NCBI GenBank assembly: GCA_949317995.1 | Contig: OX439037.1 | Coordinates: 73,719,762-73,783,761 of the forward strand | DNA from: Acholoe squamosa | Taxonomy: Eukaryota; Annelida; Polychaeta; Phyllodocida; Polynoidae | Reading direction: 5' to 3' | DNA length: 64,000 nt | In this document: in pieces, positions 38,359 through 49,577 of the stretch | Layout: every line of letters starts with the position of its first letter | Numbering within the stretch: the first letter of the stretch is position 1 | Translations under genes and position numbers: made by a program | Notes under the pieces: model-generated | Databases searched by the model: none | What the model was told of the DNA's origin: nothing | What the model saw: the letters and a program-made list of their open reading frames with translations, nothing else

Positions 38359-38443
38359 AGATGCTCCATTTGACAATGTGTTTACAGCTATTAGTTTGCT
38401 AATACATTTAGCATTAGCAAGAATTAATTCATCAGATAGCTAA

Positions 38444-38503
<60 letters not shown>

Positions 38504-38980
38504 AGATGCTCCATTTGACATTATGTTTACAGCAGGTTTGGTAACACATTTAGCATTCTGATACCCCAACAATTGATTCATCAGATAGCTAATGTGCATG
38601 TAGTACTGGTCTGATATTTTATGACTCATATAAGCATGCCTGGATAAGGAGCTTTTATATCCTGAGAATTGCCCTTTAATGGGCAGCCTCCACAAACACT
38701 TTGACATGTAAAAGGCTAAATTATGGAAAGGAATTGTTAAAGGCATTGATTACGCTTCCAACCATGTATAATTTGTACAGGTTTGATGTGCCTTATACTT
38801 ATTTTACAAAGAAAAACATTTTTTTTGGGGGAATCTCCCCCCCCCCTTACGACACCTTAATAGGATAATAATCATATTATTGAACTGCATTTAAAATGAA
38901 AGGTACAATCATTAGATGATAACTTGCAGACCTCATAATAGTTAATCTTTCCCTGTTTGATTGCCTTCAATTTTATGGCT
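38359..38980 (+). repeat. local ~95 bp duplication around (AT)n, then diverged copy R0
   Basis: AGATGCTCCATTTGACA...TAATGTGCAT occurs at 38,359-38,450 and 38,504-38,599, separated by an (AT)n tract at 38,449-38,500. Beyond it, AAGGAGCTTTTA near 38,648 and ATCATTAGATGATAACTTGC near 38,909 align in order with the 684 bp repeats R1 and R2, so this is an older third copy of that segment. Confidence 0.6.
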
Positions 38981-39468
38981 ATATGAGCACTATGTAACAC
39001 CACATATTATTCCTGAAAAGTCCTGAAAAGTAAGGAGAGCATGATAGGACCGATCTTGTTAGAAGAAGGATATAGGAGAGAGGTTCATTGAGAGATGCCC
39101 ATTGGAGATGCTGATGACAGCAATATTAGGCAAAGAAAAAATAAAGTTGTGTTTCCAATGACATGACTTGAAATGGTAGGGTCGGTAGGTCGGATTTTGT
39201 TTTTCTACATTATTTTACAAAGGAAATGTTAAGGCACATATCAATGGGTGTATCAAATCTTTGATTTCATTGTGAAATAATGATGGGAATATGACAACTG
39301 TGAGAGAGGGAAGAACTCGAAAATGGTACAGGAAAAATCCTCAAAAAGTAATGACAAATCTTTTTTTAAAAGTGAAAATGGATGAGACAAAATTCTTCAA
39401 AATCATAAAATTATAAGTTTTTTTTTTGCCCCTGTTTTGCTAGGGTCTGTCGGGTTGCATGATACAAT

Positions 39469-40152
39469 AGTGAGGAAGATGAGGAAGTAAGGGAGGGGAG
39501 CCACAAAGGCCTTATGGCTATACAAAAGATACTCAACTTAACTGTAACTCATCACATGCTTAATGTGGCACTGACCTGAGACAATGACTCATAGCAACTT
39601 ATCTGGATAAATAAGCAAATGTCCACAACCATGCAGTATTTCTGTATCGTATTTGCTCAGGTGGTACTGGTCATATCCAACGATGCCTTATAGGCCGCCG
39701 TGTACACCCTGAAATAAGGAGCTTTTACAACTGGTGAGAGAGCAATTATTATGTTATGAGAGATTGTTCTTCAGTGGGATACTAATCTTTTTACTATTGA
39801 ACTACATATCGAAAGCTAAAATCATTAGATGATGACTTGCGGAACTCAAATTGGATAATTTTGTCCCACAGGATTACCTTCTATCGCAGATGGTATCTGG
39901 TGGTCACCCTGTCCTTGGTGGAAGAGCGATGAAAGTGGGCAGAAAAGGGCATCCGATTGTCCCTGTGGGAAAATCGGGCTGACAATTTTCATCCCAGATT
40001 CATACACGATGACCATCGCGGATAAGGACAAAAGCTAATCGGCCCGGCAATATCATCGGTTTTGGTGGAATACCCCCATAAGAGCATAATATTGTCTCTG
40101 ATTTTGCTTTTAATTTAGCCACTATAAAACATACATTTTTGTCATGATGCAG
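39469..40152 (+). repeat. 684 bp segment R1
   Basis: Matches 41,627-42,310 base for base in length, with about a dozen substitutions seen by eye (about 98% identity). Its 3' half is GC-richer and more complex than the surroundings, for example TCGCAGATGGTATCTGGTGG and TGGAAGAGCGATGAAAGTGG. No long frame is kept in both copies. Confidence 0.85.
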
Positions 40153-40274
40153 CCTTCAGTTTGAGCTCTATACACCTCAGTGTATCATGCAAAAATATCT
40201 TAATATTTAGAGACGTCAAATCTTAGAATCTTAGATGGGGTCCCAGCTTTCCTATCCATCTCTGTGTCAGTTAC

Positions 40275-41640
40275 CTTGTTTGTCTCTACATTTTTCTCAT
40301 TCACTCAAGCTACCCTCCATCCCCACACACACACATACAGATTGTTGTCACCTCCCACCTAATACCAATAGGGCACCAGGCAGAGCATGACATGTCCCTC
40401 AGGGGCAATTGTCCACTGATTTTGTCTTAGAGAAAAATTGCCAGCCCTGGTAATGGCCTGAAGTGGTTGGGGTGAATGTGGAGGTCGAAGCAGAGAGGTA
40501 GGGATCCCTGCCTCCTGGATAATGCTTACTTATACGAAGTTCACATCAACATGCCAATGCTCTCCCTTTCCCATTTGGGTGTCTTAGCAAGGGATTTGCA
40601 TAAATAACCTAGTCCATATGATATATATAGGAGGGTCGTGACTGGCCTACACTGAGATGATAGCATTATCATTAGAATCTAGGGTTTCCAACATTCAGCA
40701 TACTGTATTAGATACATTCACAACAGAATCTTTACCAAAAAAAGGATCAATGTATTAAATGTTATCATAGCAAGGTAAGGTGTTCTAGTTATTTATCCTT
40801 CTAGATATTGTCAACTATTGCATTGTGGAAAGCTGGGTATTTCGGTTGAAATGAAGCAAGGCATGGAATGCAGAAATTAACATAACAACATTACTGGAAA
40901 TGAAGAGTTGGGAGAATTATATTGATACTTAATTTGCAGCCATTATTTCTCTATAGTGTTGTCTACCAAAGATTTGGATTCCCCATGAGGCATTTTGCAT
41001 TTAGTATCATGCACCATCACATAAAACCATGACATGACCAATACATACAAGAGCTACAGCTGACAGGTTTAATCAATACAGGGACAGATGTTTTATTCTT
41101 TATTGGCAGTGTTGCCAATAGATGTTGATATTGTATTTCAACTGCACTGCAACTGTCTAGAACATTACCCATGCCTATTTCCTTTTCTGCTATTCTCTTC
41201 TTTCATTGAATTTCCTTTTCATTGTCACATTCTAGATGCTTTCTCAGCATATCTAGAATATTCCTGGTGTTACCTATGTTATCCTGGAAACCCCTGCATG
41301 ATGCACCACTATTCCTATAATTTCCATCTACAACTTGATCCACTACTTCTGATATAATCTAGAATGGAAACCATTTCTCCCACCCTACCAACAAATAAAG
41401 ATATGTGCTGACCGTCTCTCATCTCCACTTCTACTAAGTGCTAACCAGTGTCAGCCCCTGCCACCCTTATCCCTCCAGCCATCACCCCACCTTTAATGCC
41501 TTCAAGTTCTGCAGATTGATGTGGTAGTTGTGAAATGGTTGTCAGCACATAGCCAGCAGCCTTGGCTGACCTCAGACCTCAATGTCTGTCTAATAAGGCC
41601 AGGGCAAAAGGCGAAAAGAACTTTGCAGTGAGGAAGATGA
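40275..41640 (+). repeat. segmental duplication, copy B
   Basis: Diverged copy of 36,930-38,255. Its right end runs directly into segment R2 at 41,627, whereas in copy A the equivalent junction has diverged. Confidence 0.75.
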
Positions 41641-42310
41641 GGAAGTAAGGGAGGGGAGCCACAAAGGCCTTATGGCTATACAAAAGATACTCAACTTGAC
41701 TGTAACTCATCACATGCTTAATGTGGCACTGACCTGAGACAATGACTCATAGCAACTTATCTGGATAAATAAGCAAATGTCCACAACCATGCAGTATTTC
41801 TGTATCGTATTCGCTGAGGTCGTACTGGTCATATCCAACGATGCCTTATAGGCTGCCGTGTACACGCTGAAATAAGGAGCTTTTACAACTGGTGAGAGAG
41901 CAATTATTATGTTACGAGAGATTGTTCTTCAGTGGGATACTAATCTTTTTACTATTGAACTACATATCGAAAGCTAAAATCATTAGATGATGACTTGCGG
42001 AACTCAAATTGGTTAATTTTGTCCCACAGGATTACCTTCTATCGCAGATGGTATCCGGTGGTCACCCTGTCCTTGGTGGAAGAGCGATGAAAGTGGGCAG
42101 AAAAGGGCATCCGATTGTCCCTGTGGGCAAATCGGGCTGACAATTTTCATCCCAGATTCATACACGATGACCATCGCGGATAAGGACAAAAGCTAATCGG
42201 CCCGGCAATATCATCGGTTTTGGTGGAATACCCCCATAAGAGCATAGTATTGTCTCTGATTTTGCTTTTAATATAGCCACTATAAAACATACATTTTTGT
42301 CATGATGCAG
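41627..42310 (+). repeat. 684 bp segment R2
   Basis: Near-identical partner of R1 at an offset of 2,158 bp with no indels. Much more similar to R1 than copy A is to copy B. Confidence 0.85.
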
Positions 42311-42699
42311 TAGCTTTTCTGATGCCATTATATTGCATTTATATGTAAGATACTTATCTATTTTTAATTTGATAGTTTAGTCAAAAGAGCTTTGTTAGGA
42401 GAGTGTATTTTTCAAAGTATTTTATTGGGTACATAAATACAAATACAAGTAAATGCATTTGATCCTAGCATGTGCGCATTGCACTGTTTCCACTTGGCCC
42501 CCTCAGAAGACAATGATGATATAATATTAGAAAAATACGGTACGGCAGCACAATCAAGTTTGTTTATAACATCTGTATATATCAAAGTGTGTCATATCAA
42601 CAGTTACTATCTGTGGACCATTTTCTAGGTTTGTGAGATGAGATGAGATTGAAATACATGATTAATTTCCTATAAGAGTGTAAGTACAAAGTGCAAATA
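42311..42699. other. no recognisable feature
   Basis: AT-rich sequence between R2 and the 3' end of the LINE. The exact LINE boundary is not visible. Confidence 0.35.
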
Positions 42700-45430
42700 C
42701 CCCTCATTTACATGAACTATTTTGGATAGTCCTTCTTAATTTTCATTTTAAAAATGTTTAGGTCCTCTATAATAGTGTACTCAGCTTTTAACCTCAATCA
42801 ATGGCACGATATGGCACACTCTTTACCACGATGGTTTTGAAACAGATAAGAGGCACCTTTAACCTCCTACCAACATGTGCTCATTAGGGAATATCTCTAT
42901 AATCAATATATTTGTTGTGTTTAATTAACCAATGTACATAACTTAAAATATGGATACTGGTTCTATCGCAAAGGTTCAGACAATTACTTTTAGAGTGTAA
43001 CTGTAGTGTTGTATACTTAGGGTTTTTCTCAAGTTTAACTTTATATACAATATGTAACGCCTTATGTTGTAACAATTGCAGCTGGTCATTCTCCCCTTTT
43101 CCTAGTCTGTCCCATACATAATCCACATAGTCAAAATGGGTACCATACTCTTGTATATATGTTAAAGCCATATCATTATTCACATAGCATCTCACCCGAA
43201 CCAACTGTGCAGTTTTATGTCTGATTTGCCTAATAGCATTTGCCTTTTGTTCAATAAAAGTTGATGCAGAATCCAATGACAGAGCTAAGTATGTAAAAGT
43301 TTGTACTTCTTCTAATAAAACTCCATTTAGATCAAACTATTGGATGTGAATCATTAACATTATTGAAAATCTGCCATTTTGTTTTCTTCTCATTAATCGT
43401 CAGTCCATTATTAATGCACCAAGCAGCAAGATCTTGCATGTCATCCTCTTTGGGGACTGATAATACTGCATCATCAGCATATAAAGTACATTTAACATTA
43501 TTCATAAATTTTGGCAAACTATTTATAAGTACAGAAAACAAGACAGGACCCATAACAGAGCCTTGGGGGACACCATACTCCACTATTTTTCCTTCAGAAA
43601 GGTTGTTGTTAGCCACTGTTTGTTGCCTCCTATTCATTAGGTAAAATTTGAAAGATTTTAAAGTTTTTCCGCTAAGTGCAAACGCTTGTAATTTTGTAAG
43701 AAGAATTTTGTGTGAAACAGTATCGAATGCATTTTTTTTGTAATCAATATATAGGCTAAATGTAGGATGTCCCCCAATGGTGTTATTGATAATGTTTTCA
43801 AGGTGCTAAGAAATAGCTGACTGTGTAGGGTGACCTTTACGATACCTGTGTTGTACATTTGACAAGAGACTCCTGGTGTCCATGTAAGCCTGTAATCTAG
43901 AACATTATAATTCTTTCTAATATTTTTCCTGGGATTGGTAGAAGATTGGTCGTAGATCAGTAACATCAAAGCTGTTAGCTTTCTTTAGTAATGGGACTAC
44001 AGTGCCTAATTTCCATTTCTGTGGAAAAGTATAAGTCGCTAAGCCCTTATTGTATAATTGTTTGATGAAATCAGGAATACACATGAAGGCATCTTTTAAA
44101 ACAAAAGATTTCATAAGTTTTATGGCAGATGGTTTTCTTATATCAATATTACTTATTAACTTTTTCATCTCACCAAAGTCAATTGGTTCAAGTAGGTTTA
44201 CATTCACTCCTGGGTCACCAAATGGAGGCTAAGTATTATCATCAACTGTGACTACTGGTGCTGGGAGAGCCTGTGCCAATTGCTTGCCTATATTTGAAAA
44301 ACAGTTGTTGATATAATCAGCACAGTTTTCAGATGGTATTAATTGTTTTGTTACTCTGTGCCGTAGCTAAATCAATGTGGAGCTAGTCTTTTTGGGGAGC
44401 AGTTTCTTAATGGCTTCTCAGAATTTTGTGGGATCATTTTTCCTGTATGCAGCTAGATCTTCAATCTTATTTTTAATGCTGTTAAAAATCATGCCTTTAA
44501 CTCTGCACTTATACAAGTTGGCTATCTCCAAGTCATCGGTGGTCATAGACCTATGCACTTTTCTATATATAGCATCTCGCATATTCACCATATCTGCAAT
44601 GTCTGCCGTGAGCCATTCAGGTATATATACCTGTAAATACATTTTTTAACAGGACATAGTTTATCTAAACATATATTGAGATCAGATTCCATTTCTTTCC
44701 AATAGCATCAGGGTTAGGTTTTAAGACCATGTCTTGCCATTTAACACCTAATGACATAATTTGTTATATTTCAGGGCATCATAATTCTTGTATGATCTTG
44801 CATATACACAACGTTTCAAATCTTTGTGCACTCACATTTCAGTAACAAAGCTATAGGTGTCTGACCAGACAAGTAAAAATCAATGGTGCAGGCCTCCCTA
44901 ACATTATGTACATTTGTGTAAAAATGATCTAAAGGTGACCCAGATTGGGGCCTGGTAACATCTTGTATAACCTGACACACTTCAGCATTAGTACAGAACA
45001 TTTCTACTGTAGATTTTTCAACATCCTTTTTGTTAAGTAGGTTGACATTAAAGTCTGTCATGATAATAATCTTTCTATTCTTACTAACATTTGCCATTAT
45101 TTCGAGGAGCTTTTCATATATAGCATTTTTGGCATTATCAGCATCAGGTGGCCTGTAACAGAGGTATAACTTATATTTAATAACATTAATCAGAACATCT
45201 ACACACAGGATTTCATATTCTTCAGCGATGATAGATGAATCCATGTCCACTGTTGCTATGTAAGTATCTTTCATGTATAAGATAAAACCCCCACAGTCTT
45301 TCAGTCAAGCAGGATATCTATCAAACCTAAAGTATTGATAACCAGGTACAAACATATCTATATCCTTATGTGTTGGGTTTAACCAGGTTTTAACAAATCC
45401 TGTTATATCCACAGCACTAACAAGTTTTTG
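42700..45430 (-). mobile_element. degenerate non-LTR retrotransposon (LINE), CR1/Jockey-like
   Basis: Read on the minus strand, broken frames appear in the expected order. The endonuclease C-terminal half comes first (about 45,420-44,816: WLNPTHKDIDMFVPGYQYF, CYRPPDADN, DFNVNLL, SPLDHFYTN). Next is an ORF2 linker (44,649-43,917). Then reverse transcriptase (43,637-43,332) shows YGVPQGSVMGPVLF and YADDAVL, and the thumb and C-terminal region follows (43,276-42,884). The intact protein would copy its own RNA at a nicked chromosomal target. Several stops and frame changes separate the parts and the endonuclease N-terminus is missing, so the copy is 5'-truncated and dead. Boundaries are approximate. 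Confidence 0.85.
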
Positions 45431-45559
45431 TCAAGTGGACGTCTCAAGGTGAAAATGGACCAAATGGAATGATCTTGGAAAGGGTGAAAAACTTCAGCAT
45501 AACAGGGATCCCCCCAGACGTGCCTAGCAATGGGATTCCCCCTCACCATAGCAACGCGC

Positions 45560-45646
45560 CATATGACGTCACAACACAACGCCCAAACGTTAAAACTCAA
45601 CACACTGACCCACAGTGACGCTGTTTAAACATTTAAAGGCTACAAC
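45560..45646 (+). promoter_or_regulatory. candidate promoter: CRE and RFX-like sites
   Basis: A perfect cAMP-response palindrome TGACGTCA lies at 45,564-45,571. CCATAGCAACGCG just upstream resembles an RFX/X-box half-site. Both are within 110 bp of the ATG at 45,647. Inferred as the promoter of the interrupted small gene. Confidence 0.4.
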
Positions 45647-45932
45647 ATGGACAAAAAGTTTGTAATTTTTGACTTCCGTGACGAATTTATAGGCAGAAGC
45701 GACAAGGCTAAACTGGCGCATTTAAACTTGGCTCATAAAGGCAGAAAACTGCAGAAAAAAGAACTGTCAACCACCGTTGGTAAGTATGCCTGTCTTACCA
45801 ATTGCTGTGAATCATATTTCTCAACAATCAGCAACCTAAAAACTAAAAACTTGGTTAGATCAATCTATTGGCATAAAAAATGCAAGATTTTGAGTACTAT
45901 ATAGGGGTTGTCCATTTTGCAGTTCAAAACAG
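45647..45932 (+). CDS. small gene, exon 1 and start of exon 2, interrupted by the LTR element
   Basis: ATG 45,647 opens a 133 bp exon that starts MDKKFVIFDFRDEF and ends at a strong donor TTG/GTAAGT (45,779/45,780). After a 143 bp intron with acceptor CCATTTTGCAG (45,922), exon 2 begins at 45,923 and is cut ten bases later by the LTR at 45,933. It resumes after the target duplication at 61,787 in the same phase and stays open to TAA 61,991, for 115 codons in all. The product is small and basic with no recognised domain. The element insertion would destroy normal expression. It may be a host gene or part of an older mobile element. Confidence 0.5.
45928..45932. repeat. target-site duplication AACAG (left)
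   Basis: AACAG precedes the left LTR and recurs directly after the right LTR at 61,782-61,786. This fits the 4-6 bp duplication made by retroviral-type integrases. It is read with one extra T at the outer end of the LTR. Confidence 0.65.
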
Positions 45933-47280
45933 TGTCATGGTAGAGTTTGGCATGATCAAGTTGTCATATGAGAAATATCATAAGACTAGTGGTATATAGT
46001 GTAATTATCTCAAGGCTCTTATAAATAGTGTTATTTCCAGTTGTCACTGGTTTATTCAGCTTTAGGCAACATGTAAGAAATATCAATCATACAGTAGTTA
46101 GTATGTAGGTAATTTGCACATACAGTAAACATACAGTAATTTATAAAGTACAATGTTCAGTTCCACTCCACCTGTGAGGTAATAATAATACAGTGTCCAG
46201 CATAGTTCTAGGTGGGTTCCCACACCTAGCTCCTGACCTGCTGCTTAGAGGAATAATGTAATAATGAGTAACTTTACCCTCTGGTGGAAGTCTTGAAGAA
46301 GATAGCCTCTGGCCACTAATGGTAGGAAACCAATGCCTGTCTAGCATAGTTTCACCATAGTGCAGTGGTATAGCAGGTAGCAGGAGATGACTGGAGATGT
46401 TACCTCTAGAGCGGTTCTTGGTGATGTGTGTTCCTGGAGGTGCAGACAGGCTATTTGTAGCAAATCTTGGAAAAGCACCTCCAGACTGACTGGAGCCAGC
46501 AGCATCTGCCTAACTCTACAATTGTTTGAGGGGACCCTTTCAAGTGTCACAGGGGGACAAAGGACCCCCATGGACGCCGCTATGGCCCCCATTGTCTTGG
46601 TCGGTTCTGCATCTTTAGACCCTCATATCTCGGCCGTTTATGCTTGTATAACCGCCATTTTGGGCATGCGCGGAGCTGAATGTGCCAAGATTATAATGCC
46701 CGCTGGATAGGCGCATAACTCCCGCCAGTTTGTCTGTAGCTTACTCGGAGGTTGATTCAGTCTCCATGGCGTAACTTCCTTAATACTGGGAGTTCCGCCT
46801 TGATCTTGGGCTCATTCTGACCGTCTAATTATGGGCTTTCCATAGAATTTTTGATATTTGACCTAGGTCGCTCAGGAGCGACGCTAGAGCGACCGGAAGG
46901 TTATGGCGTCGTGCTTATGTAACCCATTGTTCAGTCCTTAGAGTGCTCAGACACTCATGACGGCGTCAGCGGTGCTCAGGCACCCGTGACGGCCGGTTGC
47001 ATTCACTTACAAGTTATTAATTTGTGCATTGAACCATGAGGTCGCACACTGAGACCCTCATTTTTATTATATTGTGCAATGAACCATTAGGTCGGAGCCT
47101 TTGATGTCAGAGAGTGTATGTAACTGACCTGGCTGGTGTGCAGTGGGGCATGAACGCTCTTATGTAAAGTTTGAGCGCTCTTATAGCTCTTAGAACCAAC
47201 CTATGTATTAATTTCATAGATATTTCTTTGATTAATACAAAATATGTTAGAATTTATGGAACAATAAAATGGTATATCAT
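45933..47280 (-). repeat. 3' LTR
   Basis: 1,348 bp, starting TGTCATGG and ending TATATCA(T) on the plus strand, i.e. TG...CA on the coding strand. It matches 60,434-61,781; the one difference I found is G at 46,747 versus A at 61,248. TTTATT at 46,051 gives AATAAA on the element strand near the U5 end. The hairpin-prone GGTCGCTCAGGAGCGAC lies near 46,866. Two copies of TTGTGCANTGAACCATNAGG (47,022 and 47,072) lie in the U3 part. Confidence 0.95.
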
Positions 47281-47286
47281 AGAATA

Positions 47287-47299
47287 CTCCCTCTCCCCC
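47287..47299 (-). other. polypurine tract
   Basis: GGGGGAGAGGGAG on the minus strand, six bases from the inner edge of the 3' LTR. This is the usual position for the plus-strand primer in LTR-element reverse transcription. Confidence 0.75.
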
Positions 47300-47574
47300 G
47301 AAAGAATGCGAAACTCCGTCATTTCGCCGAGGGAATGTACAATTTATACAATTTTTACCTTATTTTGGAGTTATATACTGTTTTGTAAGAGGATTTGAAG
47401 TGATGGGGAGTGCTTCAAATGCAATTTTGTGGTAGAGCTTTGTCAGTATAAACAATTTTCTCCTGGGTATAAGTACATTTCCGAGTTTCTATATCTTACC
47501 ATACCATAGCTTATCTGCTTATGTAACATCAATATTGGGTACAATTTTCCATTTTTATGTACAACATACAATTT

Positions 47575-48140
47575 GGCAAATAGTGTGCAATTTTGGCATT
47601 TAATATTCAATTTAGCGTGCAAATTGAACATAAATGACAATTTCGGTGTGCAAATTTACAATTTCGCGTGTAATTGCGTTCAATTGACAATTTCAGTATG
47701 CAAATATATAATTTTTGCGTACATTTGGCAATTTAAGTGTGCAAATATATAATTTTCGCGTATATTTGGCAATTTTAGTGTGCAAATATATAATTTCGCG
47801 TACATTTGGCAATTTGAGTGTGCAAATATATAATTTTCGCGTATATTTGGCAATTTTAGTGTGCAAATATATAATTTCGCGTGCATTTGGCAATTTTAGT
47901 ATGCAAATATATAATTTTGCGTTCAATTGATAGTTTCTGTATGTACATATATAATTTTGCGTACAGCTTGGATACACATAGAAATGTTGATTTTCTAAAA
48001 ATCTGACTTCAGTGTATGAATTGGGTACAGACATACAGTATAATGTGCAACATATAATTCAAATGTAAATTGGATACAACTTACAATCTAGTGTGCAAAC
48101 ATACAATTTTAGTGTGCAAATTGGGTACAAACGTACAATC
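47575..48140. repeat. 40-41 bp minisatellite in the 3' non-coding part
   Basis: Five near-perfect units run from 47,697 to about 47,900, each like TGTGCAAATATATAATTTTCGCGTATATTTGGCAATTTTAG read in two halves (TGTGCAAATATATAATTTTC, then GCGTATATTTGGCAATTTTA). Degenerate units extend on both sides. Repeat-driven frames arise on both strands and should not be read as genes. Confidence 0.85.
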
Positions 48141-48678
48141 TAGATTACACTATTCAATTTATGGGATTTGAGACAAATTTTTCCGAGGGCCGGAAAAACA
48201 AAGTACTTCATGTACAATAGGCTTGTTTGTCTCTGAGTTACTCATTGATTTTGCTATATGGGTGTATTAATTGGCAATTTCGGCAGTGGGCCGCTGCTTA
48301 ATTGACTTTTCCCCTAGCCTTTTGAGTATGTGTCCCTGAAAGAGATTTATTTGGTGAGTATCTTAAGTAAACATGTTTTATGTCAACAATTTTCTCAACA
48401 ATTTTTTTTTTTTTTTTTTTCATTCATTTTTCCAACAATTTTCTTGGATACCTAAAGTGTGTTACTTTAAGTAAACCTTGGCATAGTATACAAGTGCTAG
48501 TGGGTACAAAAACTGTCTTAGTTATCTACCTGCATTCATGTATATTAACGTTAGATTTGTACAATTTTACAATTTGTAATTTGCAATTTCGCAATTTTGC
48601 GCGTATATGCGCGCACTAATCATTGATTTTTGTGAGAATACCATAGATTTTCATATTATACATCAACAAGTGGCTGTG
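48141..48678. other. AT-rich non-coding part of the element
   Basis: AT-rich spacer with a T-run of about 18 at 48,403-48,420. No supported frame. Confidence 0.4.
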
Positions 48679-48685
48679 TATATAA
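48679..48685 (+). promoter_or_regulatory. TATA box candidate for the antisense gene
   Basis: TATATAA on the plus strand, 264 bp upstream of ATG 48,949 and followed by a T-rich stretch. Transcription would start near 48,710-48,720. This is inferred from sequence and position in an AT-rich region, so chance occurrence is possible. Confidence 0.35.
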
Positions 48686-48948
48686 TTTTTTTTTTTTCTA
48701 ATACTTTGATAATTTCATTGACAGTGGAGGTGTGTCAGGAGTGAGATGTGAGTCTCCTCCCTGGTGTGCTCATGCAGTGGTGGCACTTGAGGTGTTAGGT
48801 GCCAGATTTTGGCATGTGTCTGTGGCAGTGCCTAGCTTGGTGTCAGTGGACAGTTCAGGGTGGGGGGGGGGGTGTGTGTGTCCATTTAAGGAGTGTGTGG
48901 CTGGTATTGGAGCATCAGTTCCTCTCTGGAAGTCACTGCTGTAGTACC

Positions 48949-49428
48949 ATGGCCCACCTACAAGCTCTCTTTGCTCTGCCTGTCCCCCAGGTGATGGAGG
49001 TGGGGAGTCCAGCTAGGGCCCTGGTTGAGCCTAACCAGACCATCCATTATGGGTACATAGTGAGTAATTTCAAAGAGATCATAGAGCATGGTGATGTGAT
49101 GGTCTGTAATTACTCCTGCCATTATTTCCTGGGCTCAGCCTTGCGTCGGGGGGCCACTGTGGCCCTTCTGACTAGGGCCTTGGGCAGTATGGGTTTCTGG
49201 CCCATGGATTATAACCTAGGGCCGCGGGAGCGAGTGCTATGGGATTATTTGTTGGCGGCATCCCTCCTCGATCTTGCGGCATCCGGGGATCCATCCACGG
49301 CTGCCGAGTATGGACTGGGGATGCTGGAGGCCCGGCTCGCTGAGTGGGAGCAGGATCACGGCCATATGTATGGCTCGGACTCGGCCCCGGACTCTCCCAT
49401 TGATGTTGAACCCGAGGATCTGTGGTAG
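48949..49428 (+). CDS. antisense accessory gene of the LTR element, 159 aa
   Basis: The frame starts at ACCATGG (48,949), an ideal animal start context, and ends TAG at 49,428. It runs opposite to gag, pol and env and lies between env and the 3' LTR. The frame is open further upstream to 48,799 but without a good start. The product begins MAHLQALFALPVPQ, has a Tyr/Cys-containing middle (NYSCHYFLG), hydrophobic helical stretches (VLWDYLLAASLLDLAA) and an acidic tail ending EPEDLW. No family is recognised. The coding part is clearly GC-richer than the rest of the element, as expected for a captured or separately constrained gene. The mRNA appears to end at a histone-type stem-loop 48 nt after the stop. 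Confidence 0.65.
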   Translation: MAHLQALFALPVPQVMEVGSPARALVEPNQTIHYGYIVSNFKEIIEHGDVMVCNYSCHYFLGSALRRGATVALLTRALGSMGFWPMDYNLGPRERVLWDYLLAASLLDLAASGDPSTAAEYGLGMLEARLAEWEQDHGHMYGSDSAPDSPIDVEPEDLW

Positions 49429-49475
49429 GATCCCGACTGACTGAAACCTAGGGTGTAAAAACCCGCCATCCCAAA

Positions 49476-49491
49476 GGCCCTTTTCAGGGCC
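49476..49491 (+). terminator. histone-type mRNA 3' stem-loop
   Basis: GGCCCTTTTCAGGGCC forms a 6 bp stem with loop TTTC and matches the animal replication-dependent histone consensus GGCYCTTTTCAGRGCC at every position. It is preceded by CCAAA, also typical. CGAAAGG at 49,503-49,509 sits where the U7-binding downstream element would lie. It works only on the plus strand, the strand of the antisense gene; the complement has loop GAAA. In histone mRNAs this structure binds SLBP and directs cleavage without polyadenylation. Confidence 0.8.
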
Positions 49492-49577
49492 GGCAAATTG
49501 TCCGAAAGGTTCTGAATACTGTCTCTGATGTGTTGTCTCCTGGTGGTGGACTGGGGGCAGCCTAGGCTGTGGGCAGT

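Noticed and set aside
46387-46710. 107-codon plus-strand frame in the left LTR, repeated at 60,888-61,211
   Set aside because: Identical in both copies only because the LTRs are nearly identical; no motif and no independent evidence.
47680-48034. 68- and 113-codon frames on the minus strand
   Set aside because: Products of the 40-41 bp minisatellite, open in several frames on both strands.
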